Shown: piece by piece, positions 44,056-53,389 of the stretch
Position numbering within the stretch: the stretch's first letter is position 1
Layout of the letters: each line of letters opens with the position of its first letter
Origin: an uncultured Polaribacter sp.
GTDB taxonomy: Bacteria; Bacteroidota; Bacteroidia; Flavobacteriales; Flavobacteriaceae
NCBI GenBank assembly: GCA_947497755.1
Contig: CANMHT010000005.1
Coordinates: 166,439-230,438 of the forward strand
Length of the DNA stretch: 64,000 bases
Direction of reading: 5' to 3'
Notes under the pieces: model-generated
Told to the model about the DNA's origin: nothing
The model's database searches: none
The model's input: only the letters and a program-made list of their open reading frames with translations
Position numbers and translations under genes: made by a program

Positions 44056-44535
44056 TTATTCTTTTGTAAGAATCTCTTGCATTTTTTTGGGAGAGATATA
44101 CTCGAAATAGCGTTGTTTGACGGTAAAATTTTTGTTTAATATTACCGTTGCAGGAAGTGAAAATTTTTTGTTTTTTCTGGATGCTAATAACAACGGAATT
44201 TCATGTGTGGGGTTTCTACTTTTTCCTAATTGTTTGTTGATAAATTTTTGATCTCCAAAATAAATAGTATCACTTGTTTCAGCATTCATTTTTACAGCAT
44301 AATATTCTTTGTTTAATAAGGCAATTATTTTTGGATTGCTGTAAGTTGCTTTTTCCATTTTTTTACAATAGGCACACCAATCAGCATAAAAAGAAATCAG
44401 TACTTTTTTGGGCTGTATTGTTAAAGAATCTTCTAGTTGTTTAAAAGAAATCCAATTTACACGTTGTTGCCCTTTTAGTGTGAGAACTGAAAAGAACAAT
44501 AAAATGTAAAAATGAAAAACTTTTGTTTTTTGCAT
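44056..44535 (-). CDS. Periplasmic thioredoxin-like protein
   Basis: 159 residues. The signal peptide ends near residue 22 (LKGQ). The thioredoxin fold has the redox motif WCAYCKKM (about residues 53-60), and a cis-Pro segment FSLPATVILN follows. This pattern resembles DsbD-gamma/DUF255-like thioredoxins that reduce disulfides in the periplasm. It is 8 bases after the TonB receptor gene and should be co-transcribed with it, which suggests it serves the receptor or shares its metal-linked regulation. Confidence 0.82.
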   Translation of the reverse strand: MQKTKVFHFYILLFFSVLTLKGQQRVNWISFKQLEDSLTIQPKKVLISFYADWCAYCKKMEKATYSNPKIIALLNKEYYAVKMNAETSDTIYFGDQKFINKQLGKSRNPTHEIPLLLASRKNKKFSLPATVILNKNFTVKQRYFEYISPKKMQEILTKE

Positions 44536-44543
44536 TGCACTAA

Positions 44544-46898
44544 TTAATGAAATTTACCAAATTTTATACCTATAAAAAAGGTTTGAGGTTGATTAGGTCC
44601 GTAAATATAATCAGAATCTCTTGTAGCACCTGTATCAAAATCATCTTGATAAGCATTAAACATATTTTTAATACCTGCAGAGATGGTTGTCATAAAATTC
44701 TCATTAAAATCGATATGTGATTCTAATTTTAAATTCAAGTTAAAAAATGAAGGAGAATTATTTAGTTGTAAAAAACCAGTATCACTAATTACTCTTGGAA
44801 CAGTCATGCTTCCTGTGTAAGTTCCGGTAACATCGATATTAAATTTTTTATTAGGTAACCAAGAAGCATTGAGGTATCCATAAACAGTTGGATTGCGTAC
44901 AAATTTAGCAACAGTTATATTCGTTTCTCCAGGTACAGTTCCATCGGTTTCAAATAGATTTTGTGGCTTATTATATTTAGATTGCTGTAGGGTTCCTCCA
45001 AGTTGAAATTGCCATTTTGGGTTAGGAGAAACTCCTATTTCAAAATTGGTTCCATATACTTTTGCTCCAGCTCCGTTGCGTACTTCTTCTAAAATAGAGC
45101 CATTAGCTAAGTTTGTACCTGTACTAACAATAGTAAATGGATCTTGTAGAGTGGTATAAAACCCTTCTAATAAGAAGTCCATTTGCAATAAATTTTTTGT
45201 TTTAGAATAGTTAAACGATGCAGTATAGGCATTAGAATATTCTGTTTTTAAATTGTCAGATAAGATTACAAACTGAGGTTCGCCACCTACACTAGAAATA
45301 TGTAAATCTTCATTAAATGCTTGAGGAGCTCTAAACCCTCTTGCATATCCTCCTCTAAACTTAAACTCCTTTGTAAATTGATAAGATAATGTTACACGAG
45401 GAGAAAAAGCAGTTTGGTTTATGTTCGAAGCTCTAGCAATTGTTCCAACTGTATACTTGCCGTCTACTGAAACATTGTCTAAACGAGCTCCAAATAAAGC
45501 GGTGAATTTTGTTGTTGGTTTCCACTCGTACTGTAGATAGGCACCTATAGAGTTTACAGTTTGATCTACTAATCTATTATAACCAGCAATTCTGTCTTCT
45601 GTATTTGCGTGGTTGTATTCTATTCCAGTGGTAATAACATCATTATTGGTAAATAATTTGGTGAATTGTAGTCCACTTACCCAAGCTAAATCTTTTGTTT
45701 TTCCAAAAGAGTTATTGGCTAAAATACTGTCTTGCTTTGTGCGTCCGCCTCCTAAACCTCCATAATAACTTTCTCTATTGGTATGAGAAGCAGAAGTATA
45801 TATCTGAAACTTTTGAGAATCATCTTTGTTGTGTATTTCGTAATCTGCACCTCCTATAAAAGTATCATGATCTAGTTCTTCTGTTATATCAGTAAACTGT
45901 GGCGCTAAATCTAATTTGTCTCCGCCTCGTCTATATTCTTTTATGGCGTTTAAGTTGACAGATAATTTACTTTTGTCAGTAGGTTTTACAAAAGCTTTGG
46001 CACCAATAGTATTGTTGGTGAGTTTTGTTATTTCTGTAAAGCCATCATTGTTAGCATCGTAAGCATCTCTTTTTCTGTTTACTCCAAAAACAGAAATTCC
46101 ACTATTTAAATCATCAGCAACGATAGAGGTGTTAAAGGTGATATTCTTGTCTACGGCATCACCATCTATAAAACTAAAATTAGTTCCTATTTCCCATGTA
46201 TTTAAAATTGGGTCTTTAGTAATAACATTTACTGTACCTGCAATAGCGCTAGATCCAAACAATGCAGAACCACCACTTCTCACTACTTCTATACGTTCAA
46301 TAATATTTGTTGGGATTTGTTCTAGTCCATATACACCTATTAAAGATGAAAAAACAGGCCTACTATTTAAAAGTACTTGTGTGTAACCACCACCTAAACC
46401 ATTTAATCTAACTTGTGTAAATCCACAGTTTTGACAATTAGTTTCTACACGTACACCTGGAGCATAATTTAACCCATCAGCTATTGATAAAGATTCTGTA
46501 GCTGTTAATAGTTTTGGTTTTAAAGTAGATACCACAACCGGAGCTGTTCTTTTTTCAACCCTATTTCTTGTGGCGCTTATAACCACTTCATCCAAACCTA
46601 AAACATCTTCTATTAATATAAAATTTGCAATGATGTTTGCTGACGAAGGTGTTACTTTCTTAGAAGTTTTTCGATATCCTTGGGAGCTTACTACAATAGT
46701 AATGTCTTTTTTTGATGAAATTGTTAATTCATATTGTCCATTTTCATTAGCGCTGGTTCCTTCTATGCCTCCTTTAATATAAACAGCGGCAAAAGGTATT
46801 GGATGGTTGTCGATATCTGTTATTAGTCCAGATATTTTTGTCTGTGCAGATAAATTGCATGCTAAAACAAGTAAAAGACAAATAGTTAAGTTTTTCAT
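44544..46898 (-). CDS. TonB-dependent receptor, probably metal or siderophore related
   Basis: 784 residues. The signal peptide ends at LSAQ (residue 19). A carboxypeptidase-regulatory-like domain (about 21-95; ISGLITDIDNHPIPFAAVYIKGG) precedes the plug (about 115-225; NRVEKRTAPVVVSTLKP, VQVLLNSRPVFSS-like TQVLLNSRPVFSSLIGVYGLEQIP, IERIEVVRSGGSALFGSSAIAGTVNVIT) and a barrel ending in FFIGIKFGKFH with a terminal aromatic region. An NCQNCG motif in the plug is notable. The plug is of the classic colicin-receptor/siderophore type rather than SusC. It is divergent from a DtxR/MntR-type regulator across a shared inverted repeat, so metal-dependent control is likely; the ligand is unknown. Confidence 0.85.
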   Translation of the reverse strand: MKNLTICLLLVLACNLSAQTKISGLITDIDNHPIPFAAVYIKGGIEGTSANENGQYELTISSKKDITIVVSSQGYRKTSKKVTPSSANIIANFILIEDVLGLDEVVISATRNRVEKRTAPVVVSTLKPKLLTATESLSIADGLNYAPGVRVETNCQNCGFTQVRLNGLGGGYTQVLLNSRPVFSSLIGVYGLEQIPTNIIERIEVVRSGGSALFGSSAIAGTVNVITKDPILNTWEIGTNFSFIDGDAVDKNITFNTSIVADDLNSGISVFGVNRKRDAYDANNDGFTEITKLTNNTIGAKAFVKPTDKSKLSVNLNAIKEYRRGGDKLDLAPQFTDITEELDHDTFIGGADYEIHNKDDSQKFQIYTSASHTNRESYYGGLGGGRTKQDSILANNSFGKTKDLAWVSGLQFTKLFTNNDVITTGIEYNHANTEDRIAGYNRLVDQTVNSIGAYLQYEWKPTTKFTALFGARLDNVSVDGKYTVGTIARASNINQTAFSPRVTLSYQFTKEFKFRGGYARGFRAPQAFNEDLHISSVGGEPQFVILSDNLKTEYSNAYTASFNYSKTKNLLQMDFLLEGFYTTLQDPFTIVSTGTNLANGSILEEVRNGAGAKVYGTNFEIGVSPNPKWQFQLGGTLQQSKYNKPQNLFETDGTVPGETNITVAKFVRNPTVYGYLNASWLPNKKFNIDVTGTYTGSMTVPRVISDTGFLQLNNSPSFFNLNLKLESHIDFNENFMTTISAGIKNMFNAYQDDFDTGATRDSDYIYGPNQPQTFFIGIKFGKFH

Positions 46899-46924
46899 TT
46901 TAGTTTAAATTTTTGACAAATATA

Positions 46925-46951
46925 TATTATTGCAACAAAGTTGCAATAATA
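46925..46951. repeat. Inverted repeat in the TonB receptor leader
   Basis: tattattgcaac (46925-46936) and its exact complement (46940-46951) are separated by AAA, giving a 12-bp stem with a 3-base loop. It lies 27-53 bases before the receptor's ATG, well inside the transcribed leader if the -7 at 47011-47018 is used. It may be an RNA hairpin or an operator. Confidence 0.5.
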
Positions 46952-46981
46952 ATTTAAACTTATCTTGTTTTGATTTAAAAC

Positions 46982-47043
46982 TTTTTAGACAAGTAATGTA
47001 TTTTTCGGTGCAAATATAAATAATTTTTAGTCTTGTCTAAAAA
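46982..47043. promoter_or_regulatory. Candidate DtxR/MntR operator(s) between divergent metal genes
   Basis: The 12-bp sequence tttttagacaag at 46982-46993 recurs inverted at 47032-47043. The right copy is also half of a palindrome tttttag-N6-ctaaaaa (47024-47043), placed between the two -7 elements (47011-47018 minus, 47069-47076 plus), where a repressor would block both promoters. A DtxR/MntR-type regulator is encoded immediately to the right. Confidence 0.5.
47011..47018 (-). promoter_or_regulatory. -7 element of the TonB receptor-thioredoxin unit
   Basis: Reads TATATTTG (then C) on the minus strand, an exact consensus match, 113 bases before the ATG; this implies a leader of about 100 bases. 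Confidence 0.55.
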
Positions 47044-47068
47044 TATTATTTAATTAAATTAAAATATA

Positions 47069-47076
47069 TATATTTG
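47069..47076 (+). promoter_or_regulatory. -7 element of the DtxR-type regulator-ZIP operon
   Basis: TATATTTG followed by C, an exact consensus match, 19 bases before the ATG at 47095. Confidence 0.55.
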
Positions 47077-47094
47077 CTATTCTAAATTTTAGAA

Positions 47095-47751
47095 ATGTTC
47101 ACATCTTCAGAAGAAAATTATTTAAAGGCAATTTTTCACTTAAGTACAGTTTCTGTTAAAGGGATTAGTACTAATGCGATTGCTAAAAAATTAAATACAA
47201 AAGCATCTTCAGTTACCGATATGATTAAAAAATTAGCAGAGAAGGAAGTGTTAGTTTATAAAAAATATCAGGGAGTTTCCTTAACAAGTGAAGGTAGGAA
47301 GATTGCTGCCAATATTATAAGAAAACATAGACTTTGGGAAGTGTTTTTAGTAGAAAAGTTGAATTTTAATTGGGACGAAGTACACGATGTTGCAGAGCAA
47401 TTAGAACATATAAAATCTGCTAAATTAATAGATGAGATCGATGCATTATTAGGTTTTCCTAAATACGATCCACATGGAGATCCTATACCAGATAAAGATG
47501 GGAATTTAGATCAAATTGAAAAGAGCTTATTATCTACCTTACTAGTAAATGAAAGCGGAATTTGTGTTGGAGTAAACGATTCATCTTCTTCATTTTTACA
47601 GTTTTTAGATAAGCAAAAAATAGCATTAGGTCAGGAAATTACTGTATTAGAAAAAGAAGATTTTGACGATTCAATGATCATAGAGATAAACGAAAGGCAG
47701 TTGAGCGTTTCAAATAAAATAGCAAACAATTTATACATACAAAAGAAATGA
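47095..47751 (+). CDS. DtxR/MntR-family metal-dependent transcriptional regulator
   Basis: 218 residues. An N-terminal winged helix (about 3-65; GISTNAIAKKLNTKASSVTDMIKKLAEK), the metal-binding dimerisation domain (about 66-140; RKHRLWEVFLVEKLNF...VHDVAEQLEHI...YDPHGDPIP) and a C-terminal SH3-like FeoA-type domain (about 150-215) are present. The Cys that contributes to the iron site in DtxR is Asp here (YDPHGD), which may favour Mn or Zn over Fe. It overlaps the ZIP transporter gene by 4 bases (ATGA) and diverges from a TonB receptor with a shared operator candidate. It probably represses both sides when metal is ample; the metal is unproven. Confidence 0.9.
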   Translation: MFTSSEENYLKAIFHLSTVSVKGISTNAIAKKLNTKASSVTDMIKKLAEKEVLVYKKYQGVSLTSEGRKIAANIIRKHRLWEVFLVEKLNFNWDEVHDVAEQLEHIKSAKLIDEIDALLGFPKYDPHGDPIPDKDGNLDQIEKSLLSTLLVNESGICVGVNDSSSSFLQFLDKQKIALGQEITVLEKEDFDDSMIIEINERQLSVSNKIANNLYIQKK

Positions 47752-48584
47752 GCACATTTGATCAACTAGTAGCATTTGGTAAGGAGCACCCAATACAAGC
47801 GGCCTTATACGCATCTTTATTTACTTGGGGATTAACAGCACTTGGAGCTAGTTTGGTTTTCTTTTTTAAAAAAATGAATAGAGCTGTTTTAGACGGAATG
47901 TTAGGTTTTACAGGTGGAGTAATGGTGGCTGCAAGTTTTTGGAGTTTGTTAGCGCCAGCCATTGACAATAGTCCAGGAGAAGGATTTGTAAAAGTGATAC
48001 CGTCTGCAATTGGGTTTGCTTTAGGAGCTTTGGCTTTGTTTGGAATGGATAAATGGTTGCCGCATTTACACATCAACTTTAAAGATGATGAAGCGGAAGG
48101 TGTAAAAACCAATTGGCATAAAACAACTTTATTGGTGTTGGCTATAACTTTGCATAATATTCCAGAAGGGTTAGCAGTTGGGGTATTATTTGGTGCTGCA
48201 TCTACTTTGGTAGGAGTAGAGCAAACAGAAATGATTATTGCAGCAATTTCTTTGGCAATCGGAATCGGAATTCAGAATTTTCCAGAAGGTTTTGCGGTAG
48301 CAATGCCTTTAAGAAGACAAGGTGTGAGTAGAAGAAAGAGTTTTTGGTATGGACAAATGTCGGCAATTGTAGAACCTGTGGCAGCTGTATTAGGAGCTTT
48401 AGCAGTATCATTTTTTACACCTATTTTACCTTATGCATTGGCATTTGCTGCAGGAGCAATGATTTTTGTTGTTGTAGAAGAAGTGATTCCAGAAACACAA
48501 AGAGATAAATACACAGATATTGCCACCCTTGGTTTTATTGGAGGGTTTATTGTAATGATGTCTTTAGATGTTGGTTTAGGTTAG
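47748..48584 (+). CDS. ZIP-family divalent metal transporter (GufA-like)
   Basis: 278 residues, integral to the inner membrane with about eight helices. Helix 4 carries HNIPEGLAVGVLFG and helix 5 QNFPEGFAVAMP, the paired metal-binding motifs of the GufA branch, where the second His is Gln as in the structurally known Bordetella ZIP. Such proteins take up Zn, Mn or Fe. Translation is coupled to the DtxR-type regulator by an ATGA overlap. Confidence 0.9.
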   Translation: MSTFDQLVAFGKEHPIQAALYASLFTWGLTALGASLVFFFKKMNRAVLDGMLGFTGGVMVAASFWSLLAPAIDNSPGEGFVKVIPSAIGFALGALALFGMDKWLPHLHINFKDDEAEGVKTNWHKTTLLVLAITLHNIPEGLAVGVLFGAASTLVGVEQTEMIIAAISLAIGIGIQNFPEGFAVAMPLRRQGVSRRKSFWYGQMSAIVEPVAAVLGALAVSFFTPILPYALAFAAGAMIFVVVEEVIPETQRDKYTDIATLGFIGGFIVMMSLDVGLG

Positions 48585-48588
48585 GCAA

Positions 48589-48930
48589 ATGACAACATTG
48601 ATTTTATTAATAATACTTGGTGTAATTAGTGCTTATTTATCTATCATAATACAGAAAGATAAAAACTATAAATGGCTAGCAAGAGAAACAGACTTTAATT
48701 ATAAAACAGCTTCTGAAGAAGATAAGCTTCTCCTTAAAAAACGAGCTAAAAGATTAAGTCTTTCTCTGATGATTTTTAGTATTTGTACTATTATTTTAGC
48801 AGTAGGAAACTTCATTACTCCTCTCTTTGTAAATAAAACAACAGATTTAAGTAGTTTGTATATTGTAGTCATTTCTTTTTCAATGGCTTTTTTACTAGGA
48901 GAAACAATTGCATTTTTCAAAATTAAATAG
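48589..48930 (+). CDS. Small membrane protein of unknown function
   Basis: 113 residues with three hydrophobic helices (about 2-19, 56-77 and 87-109) and a charged cytoplasmic loop (WLARETDFNYKTASEEDKLLLKKRAKRL). I do not recognise the family. It starts 4 bases after the ZIP gene and so is probably the third gene of the metal operon; a link to metal transport is positional only. Confidence 0.65.
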   Translation: MTTLILLIILGVISAYLSIIIQKDKNYKWLARETDFNYKTASEEDKLLLKKRAKRLSLSLMIFSICTIILAVGNFITPLFVNKTTDLSSLYIVVISFSMAFLLGETIAFFKIK

Positions 48931-48975
48931 CTAAAAAATAGCTAGGCATTTTGTATTTTGCACTAAAATCTAATT

Positions 48976-51900
48976 GTGCAAACATCTTCAACTTTTCAGG
49001 TATACAATGCATCGGCAGGAAGCGGTAAGACTTTTACCTTGGTTAAAGAATATTTAAAAGTTGTATTGGCTTCTGAAGATCGATATAGGTTTCAGAGAAT
49101 TTTAGCAATCACATTTACGAATAAAGCTGCAGGAGAAATGAAAGAGCGAATTTTAGAGAATTTGCATCTTTTTTCTGAAGGTGAAGAAAATGATTTATTA
49201 CACATTTTAGTAACTGAATTACAGTTAGAACAAGAGACTTTACAAAAAAGAAGCTTTTTAGTATTAGAGGCAATTCTTCAAAATTACAGCGCCTTTAGTA
49301 TTACTACAATTGATAGTTTTACTCATAAAATCATAAAAAGTTTTGCTTTTGATTTAGGATTGAACTTAAATTTTGAAGTTGAATTAGATGCAGAAACCTT
49401 ATTAAATCAAGCAGTAGATGTTTTGATTTCTAAAATTGGTGTTGAGAAAGACATTACCAATACACTAATTGATTTTTCTCTTGAAAAAACTAAAGAAGAT
49501 AAATCTTGGGATATTTCTCATGATTTAAATGATTTTGCCAAGATTTTATTGAAAGATGAAGATGCCAAACATTTTGATAAATTAAGTGAAAAAAGAATTC
49601 AAGATTTTTTGAATCTACAAAAGAAACTCACAGCCAATCAGCAAATAATAAAAAAGAAGTTTGAAGAAATTGGAGACCAAGGTTTATCTATTATTGCTAA
49701 TGCCGATATAAAACATAATGATTTTTATTATTCGTTATTGCCAAAGCATTTTATCTCCTTAAAAAGTATAGAAAAAGCCAAGTTTTTTGATGAGTCTAAA
49801 TTGAAACAACGCATAGAAGAAGGCATGTTCTATGCAAAATCTAAATCAGAAGAAATTAAAAGTGCCATAGAAGGGATTTTGCCTAATTTATTAAGGTTAT
49901 ATGATGAGTCAGAAACATTGTATGAATCGTATACATTAAATGAATTGGTGCTGAAAAGTTGCATTCCTTTAGCGGTGTTAACTAAAATTAATGCAGAATT
50001 ATCTACAATTAAAGAAGAAAATAACATCCGATTAATTTCTGAGTTTAATCAGTTAATTTCTCGAAATATTAAGGAAGAACCTGCGCCTTTTATTTATGAG
50101 CGTATTGGTCAAAAGTTTATGCACTATTTTATTGACGAAATGCAAGATACTTCTGTGTTACAATGGCAAAACTTAATTCCGTTAATAGACAATGCATTGT
50201 CACAAGAAAACAGCAATTTATTGTTGGTAGGAGACGGAAAGCAAGCAATATATCGTTGGCGTGGTGGAAAGGCAGAGCAATTCATCAATTTAGGATCTGA
50301 AAATCAGCAAGAGTTTACTGCAAATCCATTTCAGGTACTTAAAGAGATTAAAGGATTAGATACAAACTATAGAAGTTATAGCGAAGTAATTGATTTTAAT
50401 AATTCTTTTTTTCAGTTTGTTGCTGGCTATTTTCAAAACCCAATTTATCAACAGTTATTTGAAGAAGGAAACCATCAAAAAACCACCGAAAAAAAAGGAG
50501 GGTTTGTATCAATAGATTTCTTAGAAAAAGAAATAGAGAAAGAAGAAAACGAGCTTAAATACGCAAAAAGAGTTTTGGAGATTATTCAGAATTTAGATGA
50601 AAGATTTTCTAAAAAAGAAGTGTGTGTATTGGTTAGGAAAAAGAAAGAGGGAGTTGCGGTAGCGAATTACTTATCAGAAAATGGAGTAGAAATTGTTTCG
50701 TCAGAAACCTTATTAATTAGCAATAGTAAAAAAGTAAACTTTATTGTAAGCTTTTTACAAGTGATTCAGCATCCAATCGATCAAGAACGTTGGTTGGACA
50801 TTGTTTATTTTTTACATCAACACTTAAAAATAACACAAGACCTGCATGCATTTTTAAGTGAGTTTGATATTGCTAAGAACAATGATTTTTTTGAGCAAAT
50901 AAAACAATACAATCTTCAGTTTGATGTAAAAAACTTTAAGCAATTGCCACTGTATGAGAAAGTTGAAGAGATAATTAGGTGTTTTCGCTTAACAGACTCA
51001 TCTGATGCATATTTGCAATTTTTCTTAGATATTGTATTTGAACAACAAAAAAAAGGAACTGATATTCAGCAGTTTTTAGATTTTTGGGAGCGTAAAAAAG
51101 AGCAATTAAGTATTGTAGCTCCAGAAGCAGAGAATGCAGTACAAATCATGACCATTCATAAATCTAAAGGATTAGAATTTCCTGTTGTTATCTTTCCATA
51201 CAATATAGATATATACCAGCAAATAAATCCTAAATCTTGGATATCTAATTTACCTGTAGCATCATTTGAAGGTTTTGATGAGTTTTTGGTAAACGCTACT
51301 AAAAAAATAAAGTATGCTGGAGAGAGTGGTGCAGTTATATTTAACAAGCAAAGGGAAGAGTTAGAATTAGATAGTTTTAATTTGTTGTATGTCGCTTTAA
51401 CAAGACCTATAGAACAATTGTATGTTGTTACAGAAAAAACAATGAATACTAAAGGAGAAGTAAATTCTAATGTAACTTCAGGAATCTTTATCAATTATTT
51501 AAAAAATATGGGAGTATGGTCAGGTGATAAGATGAATTATACATTTGGAACTTCAACAAAAGTTGGTAAAAATGAGAGTCAAAAATCGAAAACTACCAAT
51601 CAAAAACTATTCATTAGTAACTCTTTACAACAACACAATGTAAATTTAGTAGCTAGTTCTTCAAAACTTTGGGAAACTGAACAAGGAAAAGCGATAGATT
51701 ATGGAAATTTAATCCACGAAATGTTTTCTAAAATATACACCGATGCTGATGTTGAAAATGTGGTGAATTTATATTTAAATAAAGGTGAGCTTAATCTTGC
51801 GGAATCTAAGAAAATTGAGGAGGTTATTTATAAAATAGTACAGCATCCGTTGTTGAGTGAATATTATAGCAAAAATGTTTTCATTTATAATGAAAGAGAG

Positions 51901-52116
51901 CTGTGTACAGAAGACGGTCAGATAATTATACCAGATCGATTGGTGTATTTAACAAGTACTGAAGTAGTGTTGATTGATTATAAAACAGGAAAAAGTTCTG
52001 TGAAATATCATCAACAATTAGAGTACTATCAAGAGGTCTTAGAAAGCATGGATTTAAAAGTTGTTAAAAAGTTACTCATATATATAAATGATGAAATTAA
52101 AATAGAAGAAATTTAA
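48976..52116 (+). CDS. AddA-like UvrD-family helicase/exonuclease
   Basis: 1046 residues. Superfamily 1 helicase motifs are in order: Walker A NASAGSGKTFT (about residue 10-20), ITFTNKAAGEMKER (Ia), YFIDEMQDTSVLQW (II, about 382-395), LLVGDGKQAIYRWRGG (III), VQIMTIHKSKGLEFPVV (V) and LLYVALTRP (VI). The C-terminal part has the PD-(D/E)XK nuclease core VLIDYKTGK (about 1000). This fits the Bacteroidota AddA/RecB-like subunit used in double-strand break repair. The start is GTG at 48976, just before the conserved FQVYNASAGSGKT. The AddB-like partner is not adjacent. Confidence 0.92.
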   Translation: MQTSSTFQVYNASAGSGKTFTLVKEYLKVVLASEDRYRFQRILAITFTNKAAGEMKERILENLHLFSEGEENDLLHILVTELQLEQETLQKRSFLVLEAILQNYSAFSITTIDSFTHKIIKSFAFDLGLNLNFEVELDAETLLNQAVDVLISKIGVEKDITNTLIDFSLEKTKEDKSWDISHDLNDFAKILLKDEDAKHFDKLSEKRIQDFLNLQKKLTANQQIIKKKFEEIGDQGLSIIANADIKHNDFYYSLLPKHFISLKSIEKAKFFDESKLKQRIEEGMFYAKSKSEEIKSAIEGILPNLLRLYDESETLYESYTLNELVLKSCIPLAVLTKINAELSTIKEENNIRLISEFNQLISRNIKEEPAPFIYERIGQKFMHYFIDEMQDTSVLQWQNLIPLIDNALSQENSNLLLVGDGKQAIYRWRGGKAEQFINLGSENQQEFTANPFQVLKEIKGLDTNYRSYSEVIDFNNSFFQFVAGYFQNPIYQQLFEEGNHQKTTEKKGGFVSIDFLEKEIEKEENELKYAKRVLEIIQNLDERFSKKEVCVLVRKKKEGVAVANYLSENGVEIVSSETLLISNSKKVNFIVSFLQVIQHPIDQERWLDIVYFLHQHLKITQDLHAFLSEFDIAKNNDFFEQIKQYNLQFDVKNFKQLPLYEKVEEIIRCFRLTDSSDAYLQFFLDIVFEQQKKGTDIQQFLDFWERKKEQLSIVAPEAENAVQIMTIHKSKGLEFPVVIFPYNIDIYQQINPKSWISNLPVASFEGFDEFLVNATKKIKYAGESGAVIFNKQREELELDSFNLLYVALTRPIEQLYVVTEKTMNTKGEVNSNVTSGIFINYLKNMGVWSGDKMNYTFGTSTKVGKNESQKSKTTNQKLFISNSLQQHNVNLVASSSKLWETEQGKAIDYGNLIHEMFSKIYTDADVENVVNLYLNKGELNLAESKKIEEVIYKIVQHPLLSEYYSKNVFIYNERELCTEDGQIIIPDRLVYLTSTEVVLIDYKTGKSSVKYHQQLEYYQEVLESMDLKVVKKLLIYINDEIKIEEI

Positions 52117-52118
52117 TT

Positions 52119-52126
52119 TACCTTTG
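52119..52126 (+). promoter_or_regulatory. -7 element of kbl
   Basis: TACCTTTG matches TAnnTTTG and begins 2 bases after the preceding stop, 20 bases before the ATG. Confidence 0.5.
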
Positions 52127-52146
52127 CCTTATAAAACAAAATAAAA

Positions 52147-53340
52147 ATGTACGGAGATATAAAAAACCAATTAAATAAAGAACTGCAAGAAATTAAAGAT
52201 GCAGGATTGTATAAATCTGAAAGAATTATTACGTCGTCTCAAGATGCAGTGATTAAAATTTCTACAGGAGAAGAAGTGATTAACTTTTGCGCAAACAATT
52301 ATTTAGGGTTGTCTAATCATCCAGAAGTAATTCAGGCTGCAAAAGATACGATGGATACGCATGGTTTTGGAATGTCTTCTGTACGCTTTATTTGTGGGAC
52401 TCAAGATATTCATAAGCAATTAGAAGCTAAAGTAGCTGAGTTCTATAAAACAGAAGATACTATTTTATATGCAGCAGCTTTTGATGCTAATGGAGGTGTT
52501 TTTGAGCCTTTGCTTACAAAAGAAGATGCTATTATTTCAGATAGTTTAAACCATGCATCAATTATTGACGGAGTTCGTTTGTGTAAGGCAGCACGTTATC
52601 GTTATGAAAATAATGATATGGAAGCTTTAGAAGAGCAACTAATTGCTGCAAGTAAGCAAAATCATCGTTTTAAGATTATAGTTACTGATGGTGTGTTTTC
52701 TATGGATGGTATTGTGGCGAAATTAGATGAGATTTGTGATTTAGCAGATAAATATGACGCGATGGTTATGGTAGATGAATGTCATGCTGCAGGATTTATA
52801 GGAGAAACAGGTAGAGGTACAGTTGAGTTAAAGAATGTGATGGAGCGAGTAGACATTGTTACAGGAACTTTTGGTAAAGCTTTAGGTGGAGCAATGGGAG
52901 GATATACAACCGGAAAGAAAGAAATTATAGAAATTTTACGTCAAAGATCTAGGCCTTATTTATTTTCTAATTCTTTAGCACCTGCAATCGTTGGAGCATC
53001 TTTAAAGGTTTTTGATTTAATATCAGAAGACACTACTTTGAGAGATAAGTTAGAGTGGAATACCAACTATTTTAGAACCGAAATGGAAAAGGCAGGTTTT
53101 GATTTGGTGGGTGCAGATGCAGCTATTGTTCCTGTAATGCTTTATGATGCTAAGTTGTCTCAAACAATGGCTAATATGTTATTGGAAGAAGGTATTTATG
53201 TTATCGGATTCTTTTTTCCTGTCGTTCCAAGAAAAAAAGCTAGGATTAGAGTGCAGTTATCTGCCGCTCATAATAAAGAACATTTAGATGCAGCAATTCA
53301 GGCTTTTATTAAGGTTGGGAAAGCACTTGATGTGATATAA
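52147..53340 (+). CDS. kbl: Glycine C-acetyltransferase (2-amino-3-ketobutyrate CoA ligase)
   Basis: 397 residues. This PLP enzyme splits 2-amino-3-ketobutyrate with CoA into glycine and acetyl-CoA, the second step of threonine breakdown. The family start ([14 protein letters not shown]), the [10 protein letters not shown] segment near 210 and the PLP lysine Lys244 in [15 protein letters not shown] are intact, and the length is normal. The related alpha-oxoamine synthases BioF and HemA are alternatives, but the N-terminal and AALGG-type motifs favour Kbl. No threonine dehydrogenase gene is next to it. It has its own -7 element. Confidence 0.92.
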   Translation: MYGDIKNQLNKELQEIKDAGLYKSERIITSSQDAVIKISTGEEVINFCANNYLGLSNHPEVIQAAKDTMDTHGFGMSSVRFICGTQDIHKQLEAKVAEFYKTEDTILYAAAFDANGGVFEPLLTKEDAIISDSLNHASIIDGVRLCKAARYRYENNDMEALEEQLIAASKQNHRFKIIVTDGVFSMDGIVAKLDEICDLADKYDAMVMVDECHAAGFIGETGRGTVELKNVMERVDIVTGTFGKALGGAMGGYTTGKKEIIEILRQRSRPYLFSNSLAPAIVGASLKVFDLISEDTTLRDKLEWNTNYFRTEMEKAGFDLVGADAAIVPVMLYDAKLSQTMANMLLEEGIYVIGFFFPVVPRKKARIRVQLSAAHNKEHLDAAIQAFIKVGKALDVI

Positions 53341-53389
53341 ATAAAGGAAACATGTAAGGGAAATAAACGCATTTTTTTTTAAAAAATCT

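Noticed and set aside
52147..53340. Assignment as BioF (biotin synthesis) instead of Kbl
   Set aside because: No biotin genes are nearby and the N-terminal segment fits glycine C-acetyltransferase better, though both belong to the same fold family.
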